DNA of 64,000 nt from Anaeromonas frigoriresistens (GTDB lineage Bacteria > Bacillota > Clostridia > Tissierellales > SIT17). Below are positions 52,715 to 61,669 of this stretch, in pieces (position 1 is the first letter of the stretch; each line of letters begins with the position of its first letter). The DNA lies in NCBI RefSeq assembly GCF_016820655.1, contig NZ_WSFT01000013.1, forward strand, positions 78,386 through 142,385. Direction: 5' to 3'. Both the position numbers and the translations under genes were made by a program. Below the pieces are notes generated by a model, which was not told the DNA's origin, did no database searches, and was given only the letters and a program-made list of their open reading frames with translations.

Positions 52715-52794
52715 GGAAATCCCTCCTATCTAACTACTATTAGTATATTTATTAAAGGAAAACTTTGACACACTAATTCTTATCAATATAAAAA

Positions 52795-52816
52795 AAAGAC
52801 TCTAAAAAGAGTCTTT
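52795..52816 (-). terminator. Terminator of the 57-residue gene
   Basis: The 9-bp stem aaagactct/agagtcttt overlaps the stop and is followed by a T run on the minus strand. Confidence 0.88.
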
Positions 52817-52988
52817 ATTCCCACTTTGGCCTATTAAATTCACTATTCTTTAGTCTATTTCCCTCATCCTCAGATACTATATATGCTTCAACTCCATTAT
52901 CAGCATAGCTTTTTACCATTTTTATAGCTTCATTCCTAGCCATAGGCTCTGATAATTCTTTATCTGTTCTCACTATATACTTTTCCAT
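52815..52988 (-). CDS. Small protein of unknown function, 57 residues
   Basis: An ATG at 52988 with TTAGGAGGT upstream opens a 57-residue frame starting MEKYIVRTDKELSEPMARNE and ending in EFNRPKWE. The strand-helix-strand pattern (YIVRT ... AIKMVKSYADNG ... EAYIVSED) looks like a small compact alpha/beta domain. It has its own terminator. I do not recognise the family; it is a convincing gene by its ribosome site, terminator and codon use. Confidence 0.8.
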   Translation of the reverse strand: MEKYIVRTDKELSEPMARNEAIKMVKSYADNGVEAYIVSEDEGNRLKNSEFNRPKWE

Positions 52989-53152
52989 AGATTTACCTCC
53001 TAATATTTTGATTTATATATATTATTTCCATAACTATTTAATATATTAAAAATATAATCTTAAATCTGTTTATGTAAAATACTGAAGGGTAATATTTTAT
53101 TGAAAAGCTTTTCTAAATATTATTAAATTCAAATATTATAGGAGGGATTATA

Positions 53153-53572
53153 TTGCCTTGGACCAATAATGATTATCCAAGTTCAATGAAAAACTTAGAC
53201 AAAAAAGTCAGAAGCAAAGCAATAGAAGTTGCCAATGAATTAGTCGAGGAAGGATATGAAGAAGATGGAGCTATTCCCATAGCGATTGATAGAGCTAAGG
53301 AATGGTCAAATGATAATAAATCAAGTAATAGTACAAGCAGTAATGATACCAACAATAATTCTAATTCATCTTCTTCTAAGAAGGAGGATCAACATCTACT
53401 CCCTGATGGTGACAATTGGATTATAAAAAAAGAGAACAGTGAACAAGCAAGCTACACTTTTGATACAAAAAAAGAAGCCTTAAATAAAGCAAAAAACATA
53501 GCAAGTAATCAATTAGTTAATCTTGTAATACATAGAGAAGATGGAACAATAGAAGATATAATTACTCCCTAA
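53153..53572 (+). CDS. DUF2188 protein with N-terminal ChaB-like segment
   Basis: A 139-residue protein starting with TTG after GGAGGG. Residues 1-52 (MPWTNNDYPSSMKNLDKKVR then IPIAIDRAKEW) resemble the cation-regulator-like ChaB segment; the middle is a Ser/Asn-rich linker (about 53-78); the C-terminus has a DUF2188 domain (NWIIKKENSEQASYTFDTKKE, then NLVIHREDGTIED). DUF2188 and ChaB combinations occur in Firmicutes stress proteins. The function is unknown. It converges with patB. Confidence 0.8.
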   Translation: MPWTNNDYPSSMKNLDKKVRSKAIEVANELVEEGYEEDGAIPIAIDRAKEWSNDNKSSNSTSSNDTNNNSNSSSSKKEDQHLLPDGDNWIIKKENSEQASYTFDTKKEALNKAKNIASNQLVNLVIHREDGTIEDIITP

Positions 53573-53573
53573 G

Positions 53574-53601
53574 AAAAAAGTAGGTTTAAACCTACTTTTT
53601 T
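53574..53601. terminator. Bidirectional terminator (DUF2188 / patB)
   Basis: A perfect 14-bp palindrome aaaaaagtaggttt/aaacctactttttt lies between the convergent genes. Confidence 0.93.
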
Positions 53602-54767
53602 GTATGTATTGCTTTTTTAATCCTATATAAAGCTTCTTCTAATGTTCTTCTAGGACACCCAATATTAAGTCTTCTATGAAATTCTCCACCTTCACCAAAC
53701 ATTGTTCCTTTATTAAGAGCAACTTTTGCTTTTTTGATTAATAATTCATCAATTTCTTCTTCACTTAATTCTAAGTCTTTAAAATCTAACCATAGTAGGT
53801 ATGTTCCTTCAGGTTTTATTAGTTTTATTTCTGGAAGATTAGTTTTTATATAGTTTATAGTATATTCAATATTAGATTCTAAATAGCTTTTTAATTGGTC
53901 TAACCAATTTGCTCCATAGGTATAGCAACTTTCTAATGCTATAGTACCAAAAATATTTGATAATCCTAAATGCATTGTATTTAATCGCTCATTAAATTTA
54001 GAACGTAATTCTCGATTAGGTATAATAGAATAGGCTGTTGACAATCCTGCTACATTAAATGTCTTACTAGGAGCCATAAAAGTTATTGTTCTTTCTTTAG
54101 CCTCTTGTGATAATGAAGCTATTGGAATATGCCTATATCCTTTATACACTATATCTGAATGAATCTCATCAGATATTATCAATATATCATTTTCAATACA
54201 TATATCAACTAATCTAGAAAGTTCCTTTTGAGACCATACCCTTCCCACTGGGTTATGAGGACTACATAAAATGATCATCTTAGTATCTTCATCTATTTTT
54301 TCTTCTAACTCTTTAAAGTTCATTTTATATTTATTATCTTCTACAATTAATGGATTGTTAACTAATTTCCTTCCATTGTTCTTTATTGCTTCAAAAAAAG
54401 GAAAATAAACAGGAGTCTGAACTATTATTTTATCATTAGGTTCAGTTAATGCTAGTATCGCTAGATTAATAGCCGGTACAACTCCAGGAGTTACACTTAT
54501 CCATTCCTTTGTTATTTGCCAGTTATGTTTCTTATTCATCCAATTTATTATTGATTCATAAAAATTATTAGGTTTACCACTATAACCATATACTCCATGT
54601 TCAACTCTACTATTCAGAGCCTCTATTACCTCCGGTGGTGCTTTAAAATCCATATCTGCTACCCATAAGGGCAAAACATCTTTTTCTCCAAAAAAGCTCT
54701 TTGTATAATCCCATTTAAGAGATGCTGTGTTTTTTCTATCTATTATCCTATCAAAATCATAACTCAC
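53592..54767 (-). CDS. patB: PatB/MalY-type pyridoxal-phosphate C-S lyase
   Basis: A 391-residue class I/II aminotransferase-fold enzyme. Typical motifs are PLWVADMDFKAPPEVIEAL, GVYGYSG, LCSPHNPVGRVWS, and the PLP lysine in MAPSKTFNVAGL (about 233-240). The family cleaves cystathionine or cysteine to pyruvate, ammonia and a thiol. It starts at ATG with GGAGG upstream. Some members are ordinary aminotransferases; genomic context gives no help. Confidence 0.92.
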   Translation of the reverse strand: MSYDFDRIIDRKNTASLKWDYTKSFFGEKDVLPLWVADMDFKAPPEVIEALNSRVEHGVYGYSGKPNNFYESIINWMNKKHNWQITKEWISVTPGVVPAINLAILALTEPNDKIIVQTPVYFPFFEAIKNNGRKLVNNPLIVEDNKYKMNFKELEEKIDEDTKMIILCSPHNPVGRVWSQKELSRLVDICIENDILIISDEIHSDIVYKGYRHIPIASLSQEAKERTITFMAPSKTFNVAGLSTAYSIIPNRELRSKFNERLNTMHLGLSNIFGTIALESCYTYGANWLDQLKSYLESNIEYTINYIKTNLPEIKLIKPEGTYLLWLDFKDLELSEEEIDELLIKKAKVALNKGTMFGEGGEFHRRLNIGCPRRTLEEALYRIKKAIHTKK

Positions 54768-54873
54768 AATTATACCTCCTTAATATTATAACTTTCTAAA
54801 AAAACAAAAGTATTTCTACCTTATATTAATTATTCACCTTATATTTCATTTATACACTTAATAATAGTTCTAA

Positions 54874-54902
54874 TCAACATCAAGTTTAAAATATAATATA
54901 AT
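54874..54902 (+). promoter_or_regulatory. Promoter of the amine oxidase gene
   Basis: TCAACA (54874-54879), a 17-base spacer, then TATAAT (54897-54902). Transcription would start about 20 bases before the ATG. Confidence 0.55.
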
Positions 54903-54927
54903 ATTAATTCCTATTGGGGGTATTCTT

Positions 54928-56652
54928 ATGATTCAAACTGCAAATCCATCCACTGAAGAACGTCATTTGCTACTATTAGAAGCTCTAAAAGAAGAAGGAA
55001 GAGAAGGAGATTTTCATAATATAATTAAATATCTTAGCCCTCCTACAGCTATAACAAACATTGCCAAACCCGGAACTTTTAAAGATATAAAGATAGGTAT
55101 AATAGGAGGTGGATTAGCAGGTCTCTCAGCCTGTGTAGAGTTAAAAAAGTTAGGATACAATATTACCGTCTTTGAAGCCTCTGATAGAATAGGAGGAAGA
55201 GTTTACACCCACTATTTTGATAGAAATCGTCATCTTTATGGTGAGTTAGGGGCAATGAGATTACCCGTGGCTCATGAAGCTACATGGTACTATATAAATA
55301 AATTTAATTTAAAAACAAGGCCTTTTGTCCAGTCAAATGAAAATGCATTTATTTATACTAAGGGAGTTCGTATTAGAAATAAAGAAGAAAATATTATGAA
55401 GTACCTATATCCTTTATTTAATTTACCCTATGCAGAGAAATTATTACCTTATTCACATTTTCAATATAGTGCCTATACTAAAAAGCTCCTTAGCATCCCC
55501 CCTGAAAAAAGAGTTGAATTATTATTGTCTCTTTGCAGATACTCAGATATAATTGTAAGACTAGATAGCCTCAGTAATAGAGATTCCTATCAAGTAGAGA
55601 ATATCTCCGAATCTGCAATTAATCTAGTCCAATCTATTAATCCTCTTGAAAGGGGACTTTTCTATAATAGTTTACTTGAAGGAGTTACTGAAGATTATAC
55701 AGCTACCTTTTCTTTTTTATATGAAATAGTAGGAGGTAACTATAGATTACCTGAAAGTTTATTTAAGGCATCAATAGATAATGATTCCTTATATTATTCT
55801 GAAATACCTTCTAACCTTTTAGGTAAAGTAACTTGGAATTTCAATTCCTATGTAACGGGTTTATATTGTGAGGGCAATAAAAGAATAGTTAGTTATTTTA
55901 ATAAAAGAAAAGAACTATGTCATGAAAAATTTGACTTTATTCTCTGTGCTATTCCATTCTCTTCATTAAGAAATGTAGATATTTGTCCTGAGTTTTCAAA
56001 TAGAAAAATGCAAGCAATTAGACAAGTAAATTATGCTCCATTAGAGAAAACTGCAATCCATTTTAAAAAAAGATTTTGGGAATTTGATATCCCTGAAGGA
56101 AATATAGTAGGTGGTGGAACATCCACTGATTTACCTATTGGTTCTATATGGTACCCCTCTGATCATGCTGAGTGTATAAATACTGCAATATCCCCTAACT
56201 ATAATTACCTTTTTAAGTCCCCTATGGATAAGTGGAAAATCAAAAAGGAATGTAGTCCTTACGAGGAAGGTGTATTAATTGCAAGTTATAATGCAGGCTT
56301 AGACAGTATTCGCCTAGGTAACCTTCATAAACCTTTAAGAGACTACAAAGTCCTCCGTCAAGTAGAATTAGCCCATGGATTACCTAATGGATACTTAGAT
56401 GATTTAGTTTTAGATATTAAAACTATCAATTGGAACCGGAAGAGCTTCTACTTAGGGGGAGTATGCTATAATAACCCAGATCAAAAAGTAATCTACTCTT
56501 ATAATATGACTCTTCCTGAATTAAATAAGACTATCTTTTTTGCAGGTGAACATATATCTCCTGTTCATGGATGGATACAAGGAGCTTTATCAACCGGAAT
56601 GAATTCGGCAAATAATATTGCTTATGAATCATACAAGTTTAAAAATGAGTAG
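54928..56652 (+). CDS. FAD-dependent amine oxidase (flavin monoamine/amino-acid oxidase family)
   Basis: A 574-residue flavoprotein of the amine-oxidase superfamily. The dinucleotide-binding motif IGIIGGGLAGLSA lies at about 56-68, followed by FEASDRIGGRVYT with the GG motif at about 87-95. The C-terminal FAD motif IFFAGEHISPVHGWIQGAL is at about 530-550. Residues 1-50 form a helical lead (EERHLLLLEALKEEGREG) seen in some amino-acid oxidases. It would oxidise an amine or amino acid with O2 or another acceptor, unusual in an apparent anaerobe. It precedes the giant HD/NMNAT/PRTase gene. Confidence 0.85.
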   Translation: MIQTANPSTEERHLLLLEALKEEGREGDFHNIIKYLSPPTAITNIAKPGTFKDIKIGIIGGGLAGLSACVELKKLGYNITVFEASDRIGGRVYTHYFDRNRHLYGELGAMRLPVAHEATWYYINKFNLKTRPFVQSNENAFIYTKGVRIRNKEENIMKYLYPLFNLPYAEKLLPYSHFQYSAYTKKLLSIPPEKRVELLLSLCRYSDIIVRLDSLSNRDSYQVENISESAINLVQSINPLERGLFYNSLLEGVTEDYTATFSFLYEIVGGNYRLPESLFKASIDNDSLYYSEIPSNLLGKVTWNFNSYVTGLYCEGNKRIVSYFNKRKELCHEKFDFILCAIPFSSLRNVDICPEFSNRKMQAIRQVNYAPLEKTAIHFKKRFWEFDIPEGNIVGGGTSTDLPIGSIWYPSDHAECINTAISPNYNYLFKSPMDKWKIKKECSPYEEGVLIASYNAGLDSIRLGNLHKPLRDYKVLRQVELAHGLPNGYLDDLVLDIKTINWNRKSFYLGGVCYNNPDQKVIYSYNMTLPELNKTIFFAGEHISPVHGWIQGALSTGMNSANNIAYESYKFKNE

Positions 56653-56660
56653 TATTGATA

Positions 56661-56702
56661 AAAATAATCTCTACAGGATAGTTTTTGTGTAGAGATTATT
56701 TT
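56661..56702 (+). terminator. Terminator between the amine oxidase and the giant gene
   Basis: A 15-bp perfect stem (aaaataatctctaca/tgtagagattatttt), with a 12-base loop, is followed by T-rich sequence, so the amine oxidase may be a separate unit or read-through limited. Confidence 0.85.
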
Positions 56703-56732
56703 TATTTTCAGGGTAAGTATAGGGTAGCTATA

Positions 56733-56761
56733 TAGAAAATGGATTACAAGTATTATATAAT
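56733..56761 (+). promoter_or_regulatory. Promoter of the giant gene operon
   Basis: TAGAAA (56733-56738), a 17-base spacer, then TATAAT (56756-56761), 31 bases before the ATG at 56793. The upstream in-frame ATG at 56739 lies within the promoter and is rejected. Confidence 0.55.
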
Positions 56762-56792
56762 AAGCCTATACATAGATATTAGGAGGAATTTT

Positions 56793-59700
56793 ATGAGTAA
56801 ATCTGCATTGCCAAATCTTTATACACGAATATCTAATAAAATATTAAATATTGAAGATCTAAAGGATCAATTAATTTATAACGATATAAAGTCCTATTTA
56901 AGGAATGATATATTTCCCCAAAAGTTAAGATCTATGATTAAAAATAAGGATTTTAGTACTAAAGCAACTTTTGATCTTATATCTCCAATTATTCAAATAT
57001 TTGATAATAAAGAAGAAAAAGAGTGGTTGTCATATTTTTATAATTTCGTTTTAAATAAATCTTTTCCAGAGGCACTAGAGATTACTTTGATAAAAGAAAA
57101 TGAGCTTCCCTCAAAAATTTTCATTACTACATTTAGAATAATTACTGATTATGAAAGAAGTAATGTTTCAAGGCTACCCCATAGTAGATATCCTATGGAA
57201 TTTGTTACTGATTCGGAAGAAAAGAAGATAAGAATTACTTCTGAATATAAAAAGTTCAAAAAGGCATTTAGAAAAGATTTTGTATATGAGTTAATGAAAC
57301 TTCATCAAGATATAACAGGACATACAACCCTAAATCATATTACAGGGGTTCATAATTTAGCTATGCATATTTCTAAACAACTGCATAAACTTAATCTACC
57401 TGTGGACTTAGGAAGAGTGTCTGGAGCTGCAGCAGGCCATGATATAGGTAAGTTTGGTTGTAAAGGTGAGGAATTAAAAAGAGTTCCATATCTTCATTAT
57501 TATTATACTGATCAATGGTTTAAAAATCACAAGTTAGAACATATTGGACATATAGCTACAAATCATTCAACTTGGGATTTAGAATTAGAGAACCTTCCAA
57601 TAGAATCTCTAATTCTAATATATTCTGATTTTAGAGTGAAAAATAGATACTATGATGGAAAAAAAGAAATGCATATATTCACTCTTAAAGATTCTTTTGA
57701 GGTTATTTTAAACAAATTAGATAATGTGGATGAACAAAAAGAAAAGAGATATAAAAAAGTTTATTCAAAATTAAAAGACTTCGAAAATTATATGCTTAAT
57801 TTAGGTATTAGTGTAGAGCTTACTATACCAGGACCTAATCCAATAGAAAAAAAATACTATCCTCTTATGAAAAAAGATACTATAGTAGAAAATTTAAAGT
57901 ATAGAGCTATAGAACATAATATTTATCTAATGAATAGACTTAGAAGTGAAGCTTCCCTTAGTGCTATTTTAGAAATTGCTCGTAGTGAAAATGATTGGAA
58001 AAAACTAAGAGGTTATTTGAATATATTTGAAGAGTACTCAACTTACTTAACTCAAAAACAAAAGATAATTACTTTAAATTTTCTTTATGAATTGCTGATA
58101 CATAAAGAAGAAGATATCAGGAAACAAAGTTCTGAATTAATTGGAACATTGATTGCCATGTATGATGAAGAATATAGAAAAGAAGTTCCTAAGAATGTTA
58201 AACAAGAAGAGTCTGAAGTTTCTAGTTATGAACTTTTGGATAAATATATACAACTTATTCTCTACCCTGACCATAAAATATTAGAGGCACATAAAAAATG
58301 GATTGGACTTAGTTTAAGAACAGTGATGTCTTCTATCTTATCCTATTGTCATGAGAGTCAGAGGGAAAACTTCAGAAATGTTTTATTAAAATATTATTCT
58401 TTTGCCCTCTATGAGAATAAAGATGTTCAGTTTTACTTATTACAAACAGTTAAATATATACCTTTTGAAAAAGGAAATGAAAAACCTTTAAGCAAAATGT
58501 TTGATTTTATACTATTAATGTTACATAGTGATAATAGCCAAATAAGAGTATCTGCTTTAGAACGAGTATATAACTTATTATTTAGGATTAGAGAACACTC
58601 TGATTTTACAGATAAACTGATACAGATGATGAATGATAATATAGTATATTCTGAGATTCCAGCAGAAAACTTTTTAAAATTAAAAATAGCTAAAAAACTA
58701 AATCTAAGTCAAGAAGTAGTTAGTTATTATCAAAAAAACTATGATAAAGATTTTGATAAAACACCTGAAATTTTCTTAAAAAATCTTAAAAGCGCTACAA
58801 ATTGGATTATAAAAAAGGTACATATTGAATTGCTTTTAGATCATGTTATTCAAAATAATGATAAAAATGTTATTCATACTGCAATGCATTTTACTAATTT
58901 AATAAAAGTTAGTGCTGTTGAAAATGTAAGAAATCATGCTGGTGAAGCATTACTTAAAGTATTCCCATTTTTATCATTAGAACAAAGAAATGATGTAACT
59001 ATAGAATTATTAAGGGCTTTAGAAATTCAAGGTTATCATTTTACTAAATATATTCCTAATTATCTGGGTCAATTAATGTTATATCTACATCCCATCGAAT
59101 TAGATGAATTAATTGATGACTTTATCGAGAAGATAAAATCATCTAATAGACAAATACAATTTTTAATATTAAAAACTGTAGGAGTAACAATTCAAAATTA
59201 TTCAAATTATAATAATATATTTATAGAAGATAAAGATGTTTATAATGATAGACTCACTAAGTTATTAGGAGTTTTATTAAATGGTTTGGTAAGTTATGAT
59301 ATGCAAGTTAAGCAAGAAAGTTTCAGAATAATAGGGTCAGGAATATTTGGTTCTAAAACTCTAACACTAAAAGAAAAACAAAACATATTTGCACTGATTG
59401 GAAAGAAAATATTAACCCTATTGTCTTCAAAAGATGAAGGTGAATTATGGTTCTTAAATAACTCTGCTTCTTTAAATAATATATATCGATTTATATCTGA
59501 TTATAAGTTTTTACAAGGTGATATAGAAATAACTAAAACAAATAAGATTGCTTTTTTCCCGGGTACCTTTGATCCCTTCTCCCTTAGTCATAAAGAGATT
59601 GCTCGAGAAATTAGAGACTTAGGATTTGAGGTCTATCTTCAAGTAGATGAGTTTTCTTGGTCAAAACGTACTCAACCTCATAAAATAAGAAGAGAAATTA

Positions 59701-61658
59701 TTAATATGAGTATCTCTGATGAGTTAGATATATATCTATACCCAGAGGATTTATCAGTTAATATCTCTAACTCTGAAGATCTGAAAAACCTAAAGGATTA
59801 TTTTAGTGATTCAGAAGTGTATATTGTAGTAGGAAGTGATGTTCTTTTAAATGCATCATCCTATAAAACTAATAAAACTAAAGATTCTATCCATAGTTTT
59901 TCCCATATAGTATTTGAAAGAGGAGAAAATAATCAAAGTCAATTAGACAGTGTTCTAGAAAAAATAGCAGGTAATATTGTTCGTCTTTCATTACCTGCTC
60001 AGTTTGAAGATATTAGTTCTACTCAAATAAGAGAATATATTGATGACAATAGAGATATATCAGAATTAATAGACCCACTAGCACAAACCTACATTTATGA
60101 AACTGGAGTATATAGAAGAGAACCTCAATATAAAACATTAATTCAAACTCAATCTATTAGTATAGATATAATAGACAATATAGAAGATGAGTTGTTATAT
60201 AAACTATCTACGTCTATATTAAAGGAACACGATAATGCTTTTAAAGCATTAAAAAATATTAAGTCAAAACTTAATCCTCGAGTTATATTACTAAAAGATG
60301 TTGAAAATAAAAATAAAATAATTGGTTTTTCTATATTCCATTGGGTAAGGTCCAGTAATCTATTTAATCAGTTTAATGACAACAATGTTTCAGAATATAT
60401 AAGAGAAAACTCAGTCGGTAGAATAATCTGTGTTGATGGAATTTTTATTGATAATAATACTCGGTTTAAAAACTTAGAACAAATTTTATTAACTGAAACA
60501 TTAGCTTTCTGCCTAGCAAAAGATTATACCTATGGTATCTTCAAAAATATTATCGATTCTTATCCTACAAAATCAATATATGAAACTTTAGTTTTACAGG
60601 GATTTATGAAACTTCCATTTAGTGATGACGTTAAACCAATTTATGTGGTTAGTATGACAAATCCTTGTACACTGAATTTAGATCTAGAATCAATTATAAA
60701 AGAACCTTTTAAAAGTAATAGAAATGTGCAAAAAGCTATTGAGCGATCTAGAAAAAGGTTACAACGTTCTTTATCATCCTTATATCCAGGACAATTAATA
60801 CTATCCTTTGATAGAGACATTTTATATGAAAAAATGATTGAAAAAATTTGTGAAATTAATGATATGCCTACTAAACAACTAACTCCTAAAGTTACTGGAG
60901 AGAAAATGTGTGTTCCATTCGGTAGCGTATTAAATGGACATATTGTACCTAATACAGTTACAAAATCTATGCATACTGAAAAAATGTATACTCCAGATAT
61001 TGAAGATTTTAGTATAGAACCATTCCCCTATTATATGAGTTTAGAAAATCAGATTAAAATGCTTTACTCATTTAATAGACCTGTAATTTTAGTGGACGAT
61101 TTATTAAATAAAGGATATAGAATTAAAGCTATCGATCCATTACTAAAAAAAGAAAATATTGAAGTAAGTAAAATAATAGTAGGTATTCTATCAGGTAGAG
61201 GTAAAGAGTTAATGGATATTCAAAATCGAGAAGTAGACTCTGCATATTTCATACCAAATCTAAGAGTTTGGTTTAATGAAAGTGCATTATATCCTTTTAT
61301 TGGCGGAGATACTGTATGGAGAGGGTATATTCCAGAACGTAATTTACTACCTTCTGTGAATTTCGTTCTACCCTACACTTCCCCAATATTTATAAAAGGT
61401 ACACATAATAGATCTCTATATGAATTATCTAGGACATCAATATATAATTCTATCGATATACTTTCAACTCTTGAAAGAGAATATCAAAATAAACATGAAC
61501 GTAATTTAACTCTAAAACATCTTAGTGAAGTCTTTATATCTCCAAGATGTCCTGATAAAGGTAATAACATGGAATATGATATTAACCTAAAAGCCTCTAG
61601 GTATTTAAAAAACGATTTAGAACAACTTAAGCGAATTGAGGATATAATAAAAAGATAA
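56793..61658 (+). CDS. Multi-domain protein: HD, helical repeats, NMNAT-like, GNAT-like, PRTase-like
   Basis: A 1621-residue soluble protein starting at ATG 56793 after AGGAGG. Positions from this start: HD metal phosphohydrolase domain with H187, H216-D217 (GHDIGKFG), H253 and D279; a long all-helical HEAT-like stretch about 385-900; a nucleotidyltransferase with GTFDPFSLSH (924-933) and ISSTQIREY (about 1074-1082), the signature pair of NMN/nicotinate-mononucleotide adenylyltransferases; a GNAT-like region with RVILLKDVE and GFSIFHWV (about 1145-1285); and a type-I phosphoribosyltransferase-like domain with VILVDDLLNKGYR (about 1431-1443). The catalytic motifs look intact. It could make or recycle a nucleotide-like compound. 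I know of no named protein with this order. Confidence 0.85.
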   Translation: MSKSALPNLYTRISNKILNIEDLKDQLIYNDIKSYLRNDIFPQKLRSMIKNKDFSTKATFDLISPIIQIFDNKEEKEWLSYFYNFVLNKSFPEALEITLIKENELPSKIFITTFRIITDYERSNVSRLPHSRYPMEFVTDSEEKKIRITSEYKKFKKAFRKDFVYELMKLHQDITGHTTLNHITGVHNLAMHISKQLHKLNLPVDLGRVSGAAAGHDIGKFGCKGEELKRVPYLHYYYTDQWFKNHKLEHIGHIATNHSTWDLELENLPIESLILIYSDFRVKNRYYDGKKEMHIFTLKDSFEVILNKLDNVDEQKEKRYKKVYSKLKDFENYMLNLGISVELTIPGPNPIEKKYYPLMKKDTIVENLKYRAIEHNIYLMNRLRSEASLSAILEIARSENDWKKLRGYLNIFEEYSTYLTQKQKIITLNFLYELLIHKEEDIRKQSSELIGTLIAMYDEEYRKEVPKNVKQEESEVSSYELLDKYIQLILYPDHKILEAHKKWIGLSLRTVMSSILSYCHESQRENFRNVLLKYYSFALYENKDVQFYLLQTVKYIPFEKGNEKPLSKMFDFILLMLHSDNSQIRVSALERVYNLLFRIREHSDFTDKLIQMMNDNIVYSEIPAENFLKLKIAKKLNLSQEVVSYYQKNYDKDFDKTPEIFLKNLKSATNWIIKKVHIELLLDHVIQNNDKNVIHTAMHFTNLIKVSAVENVRNHAGEALLKVFPFLSLEQRNDVTIELLRALEIQGYHFTKYIPNYLGQLMLYLHPIELDELIDDFIEKIKSSNRQIQFLILKTVGVTIQNYSNYNNIFIEDKDVYNDRLTKLLGVLLNGLVSYDMQVKQESFRIIGSGIFGSKTLTLKEKQNIFALIGKKILTLLSSKDEGELWFLNNSASLNNIYRFISDYKFLQGDIEITKTNKIAFFPGTFDPFSLSHKEIAREIRDLGFEVYLQVDEFSWSKRTQPHKIRREIINMSISDELDIYLYPEDLSVNISNSEDLKNLKDYFSDSEVYIVVGSDVLLNASSYKTNKTKDSIHSFSHIVFERGENNQSQLDSVLEKIAGNIVRLSLPAQFEDISSTQIREYIDDNRDISELIDPLAQTYIYETGVYRREPQYKTLIQTQSISIDIIDNIEDELLYKLSTSILKEHDNAFKALKNIKSKLNPRVILLKDVENKNKIIGFSIFHWVRSSNLFNQFNDNNVSEYIRENSVGRIICVDGIFIDNNTRFKNLEQILLTETLAFCLAKDYTYGIFKNIIDSYPTKSIYETLVLQGFMKLPFSDDVKPIYVVSMTNPCTLNLDLESIIKEPFKSNRNVQKAIERSRKRLQRSLSSLYPGQLILSFDRDILYEKMIEKICEINDMPTKQLTPKVTGEKMCVPFGSVLNGHIVPNTVTKSMHTEKMYTPDIEDFSIEPFPYYMSLENQIKMLYSFNRPVILVDDLLNKGYRIKAIDPLLKKENIEVSKIIVGILSGRGKELMDIQNREVDSAYFIPNLRVWFNESALYPFIGGDTVWRGYIPERNLLPSVNFVLPYTSPIFIKGTHNRSLYELSRTSIYNSIDILSTLEREYQNKHERNLTLKHLSEVFISPRCPDKGNNMEYDINLKASRYLKNDLEQLKRIEDIIKR

Positions 61659-61669
61659 GAGGTGTATAT

